64,000 nucleotides of DNA. Origin: Hylemonella gracilis. Lineage in GTDB: Bacteria; Pseudomonadota; Gammaproteobacteria; Burkholderiales; Burkholderiaceae_C. The DNA is taken from assembly GCF_004328645.1 (NCBI RefSeq), contig NZ_CP031395.1, positions 831,501 through 895,500 of the forward strand. The letters run 5' to 3'. The notes beneath the pieces are model-generated. The model was not told the DNA's origin. It worked only from the letters and a program-made list of their open reading frames with translations, and ran no database searches. Both the position numbers and the translations under genes were made by a program. Below, piece after piece: positions 47,562 to 57,072 of this stretch (positions within the stretch are counted from its first letter, which is position 1; every line of letters starts with the position of its first letter).

Positions 47562-49659
47562 ACCCGCTGATTCAACAGTTGCAGCAGCGTTTCGGACGCC
47601 ACGCCGCCATGATCCAGGGCGTGGCGGCGCCGCTTTTTGTCGTCGCCATCCTGGCCATGATGGTGCTGCCTTTGCCACCCTGGTTGCTGGACATTCTGTT
47701 CACCTTCAACATCGCCATCGCCTTGATGGTCATGATGGTGGCCGCTTACATGACCAAGCCGCTGGATTTCGCGGCCTTCCCGGTCGTGCTGCTGCTCACC
47801 ACCTTGCTGCGCCTGTCCTTGAACGTGGCGTCCACCCGCGTGGTGCTGCTCGAAGGCCATACCGGCACGGGCGCGGCCGGCGCGGTGATCGAAGCCTTCG
47901 GGCACTTTCTGATCGGCGGCAATTTCGCGGTCGGTCTGATTGTGTTCGCCATCTTGGTGGTCATCAACTTCGTGGTTGTGACCAAGGGCGCCGAGCGTAT
48001 CGCCGAAGTGTCCGCGCGTTTTGCCCTGGACGCCATGCCGGGCAAGCAGATGGCCATCGATGCCGACCTGGGCGCGGGCCTGATCGACGAGAAGGAAGCC
48101 AAGCGTCGCCGCTCCGAAGTCGGCGAAGAAGCGGATTTCTTTGGCTCCATGGACGGTGCGTCCAAGTTCGTCCGTGGCGACGCCATGGCGGGCATCCTGA
48201 TCTTGCTGATCAACATCATCGGCGGCTTCGCCATCGGCATGGCGCAGCACGGCCTGAGCGCCAGTCAGTCGGCCAACAGCTACATCCTACTGGCCATTGG
48301 TGACGCGCTGGTCGCGCAAATTCCGGGCCTGTTGATTTCCGTCGCGGCCGCCATGGTCGTGTCCCGCGTGGGCAAGGACCAGGATCTGGGCAAGCAGATC
48401 GGCAGCCAGATGCTGGTGTCGCCGCGCGCCATCGGCATCACCGCCGGCGTGCTGGGTTTGCTGGGCATGATCCCGGGCATGCCCAACCTGGTTTTCCTGG
48501 GCGTGGCCAGCCTGCTGGGCTACGCCTCCTGGGTGCTGGCCAAGCAGCCCAAGAAAGCCGAGGCCGAGGCCAGCGCGGCTGCGGCTGCCGCGGCTGCGGC
48601 CGCCGCGCCCGGCGATGGCGAAGCCAGCTGGGACGATCTGCAACCCGTGGATCAGCTCGGCCTCGAACTGGGCTACCGCCTGATCACCTTGGTGGACAAG
48701 AACCGCCAGGGCGATCTGCTCACGCGCATCAAGGGCGTGCGCCGCAAGTTCGCGCAGGAAGTCGGTTTCCTGCCCCCGCCCGTGCACGTGCGCGACAACC
48801 TGGAGCTCAAGCCCAGCGGCTACCGCATCAATCTGCGTGGCGTGGTGGTCGGCGAAGGCGAGGCCTTCCCTGGCATGTACCTGGCCATCAATCCGGGGGC
48901 ATCAGCACGCCCCTGATTGGAACCCCGGCCACCGACCCCGCCTTCGGCCTGCCCGCGACGTGGATCGACGAACGGCAAAAAGAAGCCGCGCAAATGGCCG
49001 GCTTTACGGTGGTTGATTCCGAGACCGTGATGGCCACGCATCTTTCACACTTGATGCAAGTTCACGCCGCGCGCCTGCTCAGCCGTACCGAGACTCAGAA
49101 TCTGGTGGAGCATGTGGGGCGGCAATTCCCGAAGCTCATCGAAGAAGTCGTGCCCAAAATGGTGTCCATCGCCGTGTTCCAGCGAGTCCTCCAGCTGTTG
49201 CTGGAAGAGTCGGTGCACGTTCGCGACATGCGCACCATCATAGAGACGATCGCCGAGCACGCGCCCGTCACCACCGACCCGACGGAACTGGCGCGACGGG
49301 TGCGTGTTGCCCTGTCGCCGGCCATCGTGCAACAGATCTACGGGCCGCAGAAAGAACTCAACGTCATAGCCATCGACCCGCCGCTGGAACGCCTGCTGGT
49401 GCAGGCGCTGGGGGGGGCCAACGGTCCAGCCCTCGATCCGGGCGTGGCCGATATGTTCGCCCGCAACGCGGCCGACGTGGCAATGAAGCAGGAAGAAACC
49501 GGCGTGCCGGCCTGCCTGCTGGTGCCCGACCCCATCCGCAATTCCATCGCGCGTCTGGTGCGCCGCGCCGCGCCCCGGATGCAAGTGCTGTCGCACAGTG
49601 AAATTCCTGAAACCCATTCCATTCGCATCGGACCGATCCTGAGAGGCGCCGCATCATGA
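47558..49659 (+). CDS. flhA: flagellar export gate protein FlhA, frameshifted
   Basis: FlhA forms the export-gate ring. From ATG 47558 the frame contains the eight-helix membrane part and the conserved FHIPEP-like segment (TKPLDFAAFPVVLLLTTLLRL), then ends at 48916 after AINPGASARP. The cytoplasmic part continues in the next frame (IGTPATDPAFGLPATWI through SIRIGPILRGAAS) to a stop at 49659. One extra G in the five-G run at 48895-48899 gives AINPGGISTPLIGTPA and a normal 700-residue protein. An Ala-rich linker lies near residue 345. Confidence 0.93.
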
Positions 49660-51299
49660 GCATTCAACGATTCCATGCCCCAACCGCCCGCGAGGCGCTG
49701 GCCAAGGCACGCGCGGCTTTTGGCGAAGAGGCCATCATCCTGTCGAACAAGCCCACGGCGCAGGGCGGAGTGGAAGTGGTCGCCACGAACTCCAGCACCC
49801 TGGCCGCGCTCGACCAGGCCGCCGACAACGTCATGGCCACGGAAGACAAGGCTGAGAGCTCCACCTTCGGCTTCTTGTCGCGCCGCAAGGCCAACGCCGA
49901 GAAGGCCGCCAAGGAAGCCGCCCGCTCCGCCCGTGGCCCCCTGCTGGAACCCGACGGAGACGTGCCCGAGCCGGCGGAGCGCGCCGAACGCGCGGCCCGT
50001 GCCGCGTTGCGCGCTTCGCCGCGCAGCACGGTGGAGGAAGACGCCGACCAATTGGCGATGAGCACGCTGTCCTTCCAGGACTATGTGCGCGAGCGCGTGC
50101 TGCAGCGTCGTCACGAGACCCGCCAGCACGAGGCGCGCCAGGCCGCGCACACCGCCCAGGGCGGCAGCGGCATCAACGTGGGTGGCGCCGCGCCGCGCAC
50201 CTACGCCGTGGTGCCGCCGGATCAGCCCACGCCGGCGCCTCGTCGTGTCGCCATGCCCGAGGTGGCGCCCCAGACCGTGGTTCCCGAGGGCTTGATGAAT
50301 GAACTCAACGCGATGAAGGACCTCATCGAGGAGCGCTTCAGCACCTTGGCCTGGCTGGGTCAGGCCAAGCAGAACCCGGTGCGCGCCAACCTCACGCTCA
50401 AACTCATCCGCGCGGGCTATTCGCCCAACCTCGCGCGCGCCGCGCTGGAGAAGATGCCCAACGACACCACGCCGGCCGAAGCCATGCGCTGGATGCTGGC
50501 CGTGCTCGAGCGCAATCTCAAGACCGACAAAAATGAACCGGCCCTGCACGAAGCGGGTGGCATTTACGCCCTCGTGGGCGCCACCGGCGTCGGCAAGACC
50601 ACGACGGCCGCCAAGCTCGCCGCGCAATGCGCCCGCGACTTCGGCGCCGCCAGCGTCGGCTTGATCACGCTGGACAGCTACCGCATCGGCGCGCATGAGC
50701 AACTGCGCACCTATGGCCGTATGCTGGGCGTGGTCGCGCACATGGCGCATGACCAAAGCGCCCTGCAGGATCTGCTGGGCCTGTTGTCCAACCGCAAGAT
50801 GGTCATCATCGACACGACCGGCGTCGCGCCGCGCGATCCGCGCAAGCGCGAAGTGCTGGACATGCTGGATCTGCCCGGCGTGCAGCGCCTGATGGTGCTC
50901 AATGCCGCCAACCACGGCGACGCGCAGGATGAAGCCGTGGCGTCCTTCCGCAGCAGCGGCGCGCAGCATGCGGTGCTGACCAAGACGGACGAAGCAGTCA
51001 AGCTCGGCCCCACCCTGGACGCGGCCATCCGCCACCGCCTGGTGCTGCGTGGCGTCAGCTGCGGCCAGCGGGTGCCCGAGGACTGGGCGCGTGCCGACGC
51101 GGACCAACTGGTGAAGCTGTCCATGCGTTCCACGGGTCGGTCGGCGCACGATCCCCAGCTCGGGGATCTGGACCTGTATTTCACGCAAATGGAAAGCCGC
51201 GCTCAGAGCGTGCAGGGACTGGCAACCGCGCAACAACCGGTGCCGCCGACGGCCCGTCGTCCGGGTTCGGCCGCGCACGGGGGAAATCTCCATGCTTGA
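49656..51299 (+). CDS. flhF: flagellar SRP-like GTPase FlhF
   Basis: FlhF is an SRP-family GTPase that sets the number and place of flagella. The 547-residue protein has a basic N-terminal B domain, a linker, and the NG domain with P-loop GATGVGKTTT from residue 308, LDSYRIGAHEQL, DTTGVAPRD and TKTDEAVKLG. The ATG overlaps the flhA stop (ATGA). The protein next door is expected to be its regulator FlhG. Confidence 0.93.
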   Translation: MSIQRFHAPTAREALAKARAAFGEEAIILSNKPTAQGGVEVVATNSSTLAALDQAADNVMATEDKAESSTFGFLSRRKANAEKAAKEAARSARGPLLEPDGDVPEPAERAERAARAALRASPRSTVEEDADQLAMSTLSFQDYVRERVLQRRHETRQHEARQAAHTAQGGSGINVGGAAPRTYAVVPPDQPTPAPRRVAMPEVAPQTVVPEGLMNELNAMKDLIEERFSTLAWLGQAKQNPVRANLTLKLIRAGYSPNLARAALEKMPNDTTPAEAMRWMLAVLERNLKTDKNEPALHEAGGIYALVGATGVGKTTTAAKLAAQCARDFGAASVGLITLDSYRIGAHEQLRTYGRMLGVVAHMAHDQSALQDLLGLLSNRKMVIIDTTGVAPRDPRKREVLDMLDLPGVQRLMVLNAANHGDAQDEAVASFRSSGAQHAVLTKTDEAVKLGPTLDAAIRHRLVLRGVSCGQRVPEDWARADADQLVKLSMRSTGRSAHDPQLGDLDLYFTQMESRAQSVQGLATAQQPVPPTARRPGSAAHGGNLHA

Positions 51300-52146
51300 A
51301 GTCGAAAACCAGGCGGCTGGCCTGGCGGCGCTCGCGGTCGAGTCGTCGCCACGCATCGTGGCCCTGGCGGGGCATGAGGACGCACGCAGTGAATTGCCCT
51401 TGCTGATGCAGCTTTGCGCGGCTTGGACCAATCTGGACTATCCCTTGGTCGTGCTCGATGCCCATGTCAGCGAGACCGACCAGGTGCCGGGTCTGTCGCA
51501 GCTGTTCCGGGGTGACGAGGATTTCTCCGCCGCGGTGCTCGGCAACAGCGCCACTGCCTGGCCCATCGTGCCGGCGGCGCTGGGCCTGGAGCAACTGTTG
51601 GACGGCGCGGCTCAGGGCGCCAAGTCCAAGGGCAGGGCCGCGGCCAAGGCGCAGGACGCAGGGCAGCAACGTGCCCGGCAACTGGCCGCCCTTTTCCCGG
51701 GATATGAACTGATCCTGATCTACGCGCCTGCCGCCATGCTGGCCAGGGTCTGGCAGGGCAGCAACCTGTCTCCGTTGCTGCCCGTTTCGGTACAGGAGTC
51801 GGCGCTGCTGTCGGCCTACCAGGCGCTCAAGCAGATGTTGAGTTTGGGCAAATTGCGGCCTACCATCGTGACCGTGATGCAAGACGCCGCCTTGACCACC
51901 CGCATGTCGGGTCACAACATCAGCCGCAATCTACAGGAATGCGCGCGGGATTTCCTCGCGTGCGAGACGCCCGCGCTCACGGTCTGCCCCGACCGCCCGG
52001 AGGAAATGCAGCGCCTGGCCCTGCGCTCTCTTGAAGCCGGCCTGCAGCCCCAGGACTGGGATCTGTCGACCGTGCTCGCGCCGGCCTATGCCAGTGCGCC
52101 CACTTCCCGACGTGGCGCGGCGATGGCTGCCGCTCAGGGGCGTTGA
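51292..52146 (+). CDS. FlhG/YlxH-position protein lacking a P-loop
   Basis: A 284-residue protein between flhF and fliA, the usual place of flhG (fleN/ylxH). The N-terminus aligns in spacing with a MinD/FlhG fold: IVALAGHEDARSELPLL stands where the P-loop (GKGGVGKT) should be, and LVVLDAHVSETDQVPGL where the LLLDAD motif should be. The deviant Walker A Lys-Gly-Gly residues are all missing. The C-terminal part has no recognised domain. It overlaps flhF by eight bases. I infer a non-ATPase FlhG relative; a distinct family is possible. Confidence 0.75.
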   Translation: MLEVENQAAGLAALAVESSPRIVALAGHEDARSELPLLMQLCAAWTNLDYPLVVLDAHVSETDQVPGLSQLFRGDEDFSAAVLGNSATAWPIVPAALGLEQLLDGAAQGAKSKGRAAAKAQDAGQQRARQLAALFPGYELILIYAPAAMLARVWQGSNLSPLLPVSVQESALLSAYQALKQMLSLGKLRPTIVTVMQDAALTTRMSGHNISRNLQECARDFLACETPALTVCPDRPEEMQRLALRSLEAGLQPQDWDLSTVLAPAYASAPTSRRGAAMAAAQGR

Positions 52147-52169
52147 ACGTGATCGAGGGAGCTTCGCCC

Positions 52170-52886
52170 GTGACGTACACCGCGCAAGGCCAGCTGGACC
52201 GTGATGCCCTGATCCGGCAGTACGCACCCCTGGTGCGTCGGCTGGCGCACCACATGATGGCCAAGCTGCCACCGTCGATCCAGGTGGATGACCTGATCCA
52301 GGTCGGCCTGATCGGTCTGTCTGAGGCGCTCACGCGGTATGAAGCCACCCAGGGCGTGCAGTTCGAGACCTTCGCCACCCAGCGCATCCGCGGCGCGATG
52401 ATCGACGAGCTGCGCGAGAACGACTGGATGAGCCGCGGTTCGCGCAAGAGCCAGAAGGAAATCGAGTCGGCGTTGACCCGGCTGGAGCATCAACTGGGCC
52501 GCTCGCCCAGCGAGTCCGAGATCGCCGAGGCCTTGGGCATGGAGCTGGCCGAGTACCAGGCCCTGCTCTACAAGGTCAAGGGCACGCAGCTGGTCTATCT
52601 GGAGGACATGAGCGGCGGGGACGACGACGAAGGTTTCCTCGATCGCCACATGGTCGACGGCGAGTCCGATCCGATGGCCTTGCTGCGCAACCAGCGCCTG
52701 CGCTCCTCGTTGGTCGACGCCATCAAGGGCTTGCCCGAGCGCGAGCAGTACGTGATGAGCATGTACTACGAGCAGGACATGAATCTCAAGGAAATCGCCG
52801 CCGTGCTGGGCGTGACCGAATCGCGCGTCTGCCAGTTGCACAGTCAGTCGATTGCGCGCCTGCGCGCCAAGATGCGGGCGCACTGA
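52170..52886 (+). CDS. fliA: flagellar sigma factor FliA (sigma-28)
   Basis: FliA directs RNA polymerase to late flagellar genes such as flgM. The 238-residue protein has regions 2 (VDDLIQVGLIGLSEALTRYE), 3 and 4 (LPEREQYVMSMYYEQDMNLKEIAAVLGVTESRVCQLHSQ). Several alternative starts exist (TTG 52143, GTG 52149); GTG 52170 is chosen for the GAGGGAG at 52155-52161 about eight bases upstream. The upstream gene's stop is at 52146. It ends the flh run. Confidence 0.93.
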   Translation: MTYTAQGQLDRDALIRQYAPLVRRLAHHMMAKLPPSIQVDDLIQVGLIGLSEALTRYEATQGVQFETFATQRIRGAMIDELRENDWMSRGSRKSQKEIESALTRLEHQLGRSPSESEIAEALGMELAEYQALLYKVKGTQLVYLEDMSGGDDDEGFLDRHMVDGESDPMALLRNQRLRSSLVDAIKGLPEREQYVMSMYYEQDMNLKEIAAVLGVTESRVCQLHSQSIARLRAKMRAH

Positions 52887-53043
52887 GGTCTTTTCGGCAA
52901 GTTGTCCCGCGTCGAGCCTGCCTGTGCCAATGACGGGTCGCGCGCATGGCTGGCAAGCCGTTTGTCTCATGGTGGGGACCGCGCAAATCACTATCAGCGA
53001 CGCGACGCGTCCGCCAGGCGCTTGAATCAGCGCGACATTGTTC

Positions 53044-53961
53044 CTATTGTTTTTTTCGTTCCAGCGCTGCCTCGTACAGGGCATTGCGCGGTGTCCCGGT
53101 GATGTCCGCCGCCAGCTTGACGGCGGTTTTCAAGGGTAGTTCGGCCAGCAGCAGATCCAGGGTGCGCAGCGCCGTGGCGTCTGGCCCGTCTTCGTGCACC
53201 GTGCGCGGCGCGGGGTGCAGCACCAGAACGAATTCCCCGCGTGCGCGTTGCGGGTCCGCCGCGAGCCAGGCAGGAAAGGTCTCGGCGGGCAGGGTGACGA
53301 TCTGCTCGAACTGCTTGCTGATCTCCCGGGCCACGGTGAGGGGACGGTCTGCCAGCACCACGAGCGCGCCCGCCAGGGCCGCGATGCGGTGCGGCGCCTC
53401 CAGCAGCACCGTGGCGCGCGGTTCGGTGGCCAGGACCTGCACGGCCTGGGCTCGTTCGTTGGTCTTGGCAGGCAGAAAACCCGCGAAAACAAAGGCGCCT
53501 GATTCATCGATCGCACCCGCGGCGCTGAGCGCCGCGGTGACACTGCTGGCACCCGGCAGGGGCATCACGGGCAGCCCCTCGGCGCGCACCGCAGCCACCA
53601 GTCGGGCACCCGGGTCGCTGACAGCGGGCGTGCCCGCGTCGCTGACGTAGGCGACACGCAGGCCGTCCCGCAGCCGAGCGATCACCTGCTGCGCGGCTTC
53701 CTGTTCGTTGTGCTGATGCAAGGCCATCAGGCCGGCGCCGTTCTTCTCGATGCCGTAGGCACGCAACAGGCTTTGCGTGTGGCGCGTGTCCTCGCAGGCC
53801 AGGACATCGGCGATGCGCAGCACATGCAGGGCGCGCAAGGTGATGTCCGCCAGATTGCCGATGGGCGTGGCCACCACGTACAAGGCGCCGGGCGGGAAAT
53901 GCTGAGCGCCTGCAGCGTCTTGTGCGGCGGTCAGGGCTGAGGCATAAGAAGCAGAGTTCAC
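53044..53961 (-). CDS. rsmI: 16S rRNA (cytidine-2'-O) methyltransferase RsmI
   Basis: RsmI methylates C1402 of 16S rRNA at the ribose. The 305-residue protein has the TP-methylase fold with LYVVATPIGNLADIT, LACEDTRHT, YVSDAGTPAVSDPG and PGASSVTAALSAAG. It is divergent from yraN with only 17 bases between starts, the arrangement seen in E. coli apart from the missing lpoA. Confidence 0.96.
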   Translation of the reverse strand: MNSASYASALTAAQDAAGAQHFPPGALYVVATPIGNLADITLRALHVLRIADVLACEDTRHTQSLLRAYGIEKNGAGLMALHQHNEQEAAQQVIARLRDGLRVAYVSDAGTPAVSDPGARLVAAVRAEGLPVMPLPGASSVTAALSAAGAIDESGAFVFAGFLPAKTNERAQAVQVLATEPRATVLLEAPHRIAALAGALVVLADRPLTVAREISKQFEQIVTLPAETFPAWLAADPQRARGEFVLVLHPAPRTVHEDGPDATALRTLDLLLAELPLKTAVKLAADITGTPRNALYEAALERKKQ

Positions 53962-53978
53962 GTAGGGGGAGATGGAAT

Positions 53979-54404
53979 ATGGACAAGCCCGCGCCTCGAA
54001 GCTCCGTGCGCCCCACGACCAAGCAGACGGGCGATGTGGCGGAGGAAAAAGCCTTGCAGCATCTGCAGGCGAGGGGGTTGCAGCTGCTGGCGCGCAATTA
54101 TCGGACGCCTGGCCGCGGTGGGGGCGAGGTGGACCTCGTGATGCGGACCCCCGAAGGCACCCTGGTATTCGTCGAGGTGCGCCGCCGCGCCAACGCGCGT
54201 CACGGCGGCGCGGCCGCCAGCGTGGGCGCCCTCAAGCGGCGACGCATCGCCCTGGCGGCACGCCACTACCTGCTGCGTTGGCGTTCGCCACCGCCCTGCC
54301 GTTTTGACGTGGTGGCGATTGAGGGTGGGCAGGCCGAGGGAGATGAACGGCTGGTTTGGCTGCAAGCGGCCTTCGACGCAGGTGATCGGTCCGGGGGGTT
54401 TTGA
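53979..54404 (+). CDS. yraN: UPF0102 family protein YraN
   Basis: A 141-residue UPF0102 protein with a restriction-endonuclease-like fold: GGGEVDLVMRTPEGTLVFVEVRRR holds the Asp...Glu-x-Lys-type core, with EVRRR in place of EVK. The role is unknown. ATG 53979 is selected by GGGGGAGA upstream. Position between rsmI and diaA supports the call. Confidence 0.9.
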   Translation: MDKPAPRSSVRPTTKQTGDVAEEKALQHLQARGLQLLARNYRTPGRGGGEVDLVMRTPEGTLVFVEVRRRANARHGGAAASVGALKRRRIALAARHYLLRWRSPPPCRFDVVAIEGGQAEGDERLVWLQAAFDAGDRSGGF

Positions 54405-54569
54405 CAGGTCGCCTTCGACCAAGAGGCCCCAGGGCTTGGCAGGGCCGAAGGTCGGCGCCGGCCGGGCGCATTGCCATGCTGGGTTTACCGTTCATTTACC
54501 TTGGGGCTCAGCGGTCGATGGCCGTCTTCGCCTGCTGGGCCAGGCAAGCCCGGTATCATTCGGCCCATC

Positions 54570-55169
54570 ATGTTTGAGCAGCGCATTGAGCAACACTTCA
54601 TCGACAGCGCAGACCTGAAGTACCAGTCCGCGCAAGCGCTGAGCAAGCCCATCGCGGCGGCAGCCCAGGCCGTGTTGGACTGCGTGACCAACGGCGGCAA
54701 GGTGCTGGCCTGTGGCAATGGTGGCTCGGCGGCGTACGCCCAGCATTTCGCCGCCGAGTTCGTAGGCCGCTTCGAGCGCGAGCGTCCCGAGTTGGGCGCG
54801 ATCGCCTTGACCACGGACACCTCCATCCTGACCGCCATCGCCAACGACTATGACTACAGCGTCGTATTCGCCAAGCAGGTGCGCGCGCTGGGGCAGGCCG
54901 GTGATGTGCTGCTAGCTATCTCCACCAGTGGCAACTCAGCCAATGTGCTGCTTGCCATCGAGGCCGCGCATGAACGCGATATGACCGTGGTGGCGCTGAC
55001 GGGTAAGAGCGGCGGCAAGATGAACGCCGTGCTGCGCGAGACGGACGTCCATGTCTGCGTGCCTCACGACCGCACCGCGCGCATCCAGGAGGTGCATCTG
55101 CTGGCCCTGCACTGCATCTGCGATTCCGTTGATCATCAACTGCTGGGCGAACAGGAAACCAAGACGTGA
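54570..55169 (+). CDS. diaA: DnaA initiator-associating protein DiaA / SIS-domain isomerase
   Basis: A 199-residue SIS-domain protein. GNGGSAAYAQHFAAEFVGRF is the phosphosugar-isomerase signature shared by GmhA and DiaA; ISTSGNSANVL and LTGKSGGKM follow. The rsmI-yraN-diaA-dolP order favours DiaA, which binds DnaA and promotes initiation, over phosphoheptose isomerase. ATG 54570 follows a 165-base gap. The 3' end overlaps the next gene's GTG. Confidence 0.9.
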   Translation: MFEQRIEQHFIDSADLKYQSAQALSKPIAAAAQAVLDCVTNGGKVLACGNGGSAAYAQHFAAEFVGRFERERPELGAIALTTDTSILTAIANDYDYSVVFAKQVRALGQAGDVLLAISTSGNSANVLLAIEAAHERDMTVVALTGKSGGKMNAVLRETDVHVCVPHDRTARIQEVHLLALHCICDSVDHQLLGEQETKT

Positions 55170-55834
55170 GCACCCATCGTCCCTTCTCTCGCTTTGCCAT
55201 CCCACGCGCCTTCTGCCTGGGCTTGGCTTGGAGTACCGCTTTCGTGACCTTGAGTGGCTGCGCGCCGCTGATCGTGGGTGGCGTCGTCGTGGCCACGGGG
55301 CTGTCCGTGCTGGACCGGCGGACCACGGGCACCCAGCTTGATGACGAGAACATCGAGACACGGGGCATGTTGCGCCTGAAAGAGCGGCTCGGTGACCGAG
55401 CCCACGTCAGCATCGTCAGCTACAACCGTCAGGTGCTGCTGACGGGCGAGGTGCTCAGCGAGCAGGACCGCCAGCTGGCCGAGCAGGCGATCGCCGGGCT
55501 GGACAATGTGCGCAGCATCATCAACGAGCTCGCCGTGCTGGGGCACTCCACGCTGACCCAGCAATCCTCGGATGTGGGTGTGACGATGCGGGTCAAGACC
55601 AGCATGATCGATTCGCGGGATCTGAACGCCCACGTGGTCAAGGTCGTGACCGAGCGCGGTGTGGTCTACCTGATGGGCCGCGTGACGGAGCGCGAGGCCG
55701 ACCGCGCCACCGACATTGCGCGCCGCACTTCAGGTGTCCAGAAAGTGGTGCGCCTGTTCGAGCTGATCAGCGAGGAAGAACGCCTGGCCCTGGAGAACCC
55801 GGGTCGCAAGCGTCCGGGCCAACCAGCGTACTGA
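55166..55834 (+). CDS. dolP: BON-domain outer-membrane lipoprotein (DolP-like)
   Basis: A 222-residue lipoprotein with a signal and lipobox near LSGC (Cys32), then two BON domains (about 65-130 and 140-210; MLRLKERLGDRAHVSIVSYN and MRVKTSMIDSRDLNAHVVKVV). DolP (YraP) supports outer-membrane integrity and BamA function. GTG 55166 overlaps the diaA stop (GTGA), so the two are coupled as in E. coli. Confidence 0.9.
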   Translation: MSTHRPFSRFAIPRAFCLGLAWSTAFVTLSGCAPLIVGGVVVATGLSVLDRRTTGTQLDDENIETRGMLRLKERLGDRAHVSIVSYNRQVLLTGEVLSEQDRQLAEQAIAGLDNVRSIINELAVLGHSTLTQQSSDVGVTMRVKTSMIDSRDLNAHVVKVVTERGVVYLMGRVTEREADRATDIARRTSGVQKVVRLFELISEEERLALENPGRKRPGQPAY

Positions 55835-55910
55835 GCGCGGGCGTCGCGCCGCTACACGCGGTCCGTCGCCTCCGATCCGTCCTGGCCAGCCCGGTTGACC
55901 GCAAAGCCCA

Positions 55911-56963
55911 TCAAGCGCGAAAACTCTCCGCCTGTCGCGCGTGATGGTGGGCTTCGACCACGTCGATGGCACCTCGACGCACCAACTCCATCAGGTGCTG
56001 GTCCAGCGTCTGCATGCCAGCGGCTGCGCCTGTCTGCAGGCTGGAATACATCTGCGCGACCTTGCCTTCGCGGATCAGATGTCGGATGGCCGACGTCCCC
56101 GTCATGATTTCATAGGCCGCCACCCGCCCCGGCCCGTCTGAACTGCGGGTCCTGCACAGGACCTGGGCGATCACGGCTTGCAGAGATTCCGATACCATGG
56201 CGCGCGCCATGTCTTTTTCCCCGGCGGGAAATACATCGATGATGCGATCAATGGCCTTGGGCGCACTGCTGGTGTGCAGGGTGCCCAGCACCAGGTGGCC
56301 GGTTTCCGCGGCGGTCAGTGCCAGGCGGATGGTTTCCAGGTCACGCATCTCCCCCACCAAAATCACGTCCGGGTCCTCGCGCAAGGCCGAGCGCAACGCG
56401 TTCGCGAAGGACAGGGTGTGCGCACCCACCTCGCGCTGGCTGATCAGGCTGCGCACGGGCAGGTGGATGAACTCGATGGGGTCTTCCACGGTCAGGATAT
56501 GCCGGGCCTGCGTCTCGTTGAGGTGCCGAACCATCGCGGCCAGGGTGGTGGATTTGCCCGAGCCCGTGGGGCCGGTCACCAGCACCAGGCCGCGCGGCCT
56601 CAGCGCCAGATCGGCGAACAGCGGTGGCGCGCCCAACTGCGTCAGCGTCCGGACCTGCGCGGGAACCGAGCGCAACACCGCCGCGGCACCCCGTTGGGTC
56701 TGAAAGGCATTGACGCGGAAGCGTCCGAGCGTCGGGATGTCGCAGGCGAAATCGCATTCCAGCGACTGCGCGTAGCGCTCGCGCAGGGAGTCGTCCATCA
56801 CCGCGTGCAGCATGGTGAGGATGCCTTGGTGGGTCAGGGGAGGCATCGTCTCGATGCGGCGCATCTGCCCATGTACCCGCAACAGTGGCGGCAGGTCGGT
56901 GGAGAGGTGCAGATCGGACGCTCCCTGGTCCAGGCACAGCGTCAGCAGCGGGGTGATGTCCAT
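55911..56963 (-). CDS. pilT: type IV pilus retraction ATPase PilT
   Basis: PilT powers pilus retraction and twitching. The 350-residue protein has the N-terminal PAS-like domain, Walker A GPTGSGKST at residues 131-139, the Asp box TVEDPIEFIH, Walker B DVILVGEMRDLET, and the C-terminal AIRHLIREGK-like PilT helix. ATG 56963 is chosen over a longer antisense-like extension. pilU is not next to it. It is divergent from yggS, a common arrangement. Confidence 0.9.
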   Translation of the reverse strand: MDITPLLTLCLDQGASDLHLSTDLPPLLRVHGQMRRIETMPPLTHQGILTMLHAVMDDSLRERYAQSLECDFACDIPTLGRFRVNAFQTQRGAAAVLRSVPAQVRTLTQLGAPPLFADLALRPRGLVLVTGPTGSGKSTTLAAMVRHLNETQARHILTVEDPIEFIHLPVRSLISQREVGAHTLSFANALRSALREDPDVILVGEMRDLETIRLALTAAETGHLVLGTLHTSSAPKAIDRIIDVFPAGEKDMARAMVSESLQAVIAQVLCRTRSSDGPGRVAAYEIMTGTSAIRHLIREGKVAQMYSSLQTGAAAGMQTLDQHLMELVRRGAIDVVEAHHHARQAESFRA

Positions 56964-57072
56964 GAGGGCCGAGGAAGGGCTGAGGGGAAGGGGCGGTGCG
57001 CGGGCCATGACGCGGGTGACGCGGGCAGGACCGGGATGCGGGACAATTGTGGGCCTCAGTACGCCGTGGTCC

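Noticed and set aside
49410..49417. Eight-G run in flhA as a second frameshift
   Set aside because: The C-terminal FlhA frame is continuous across it (LGGANGP).
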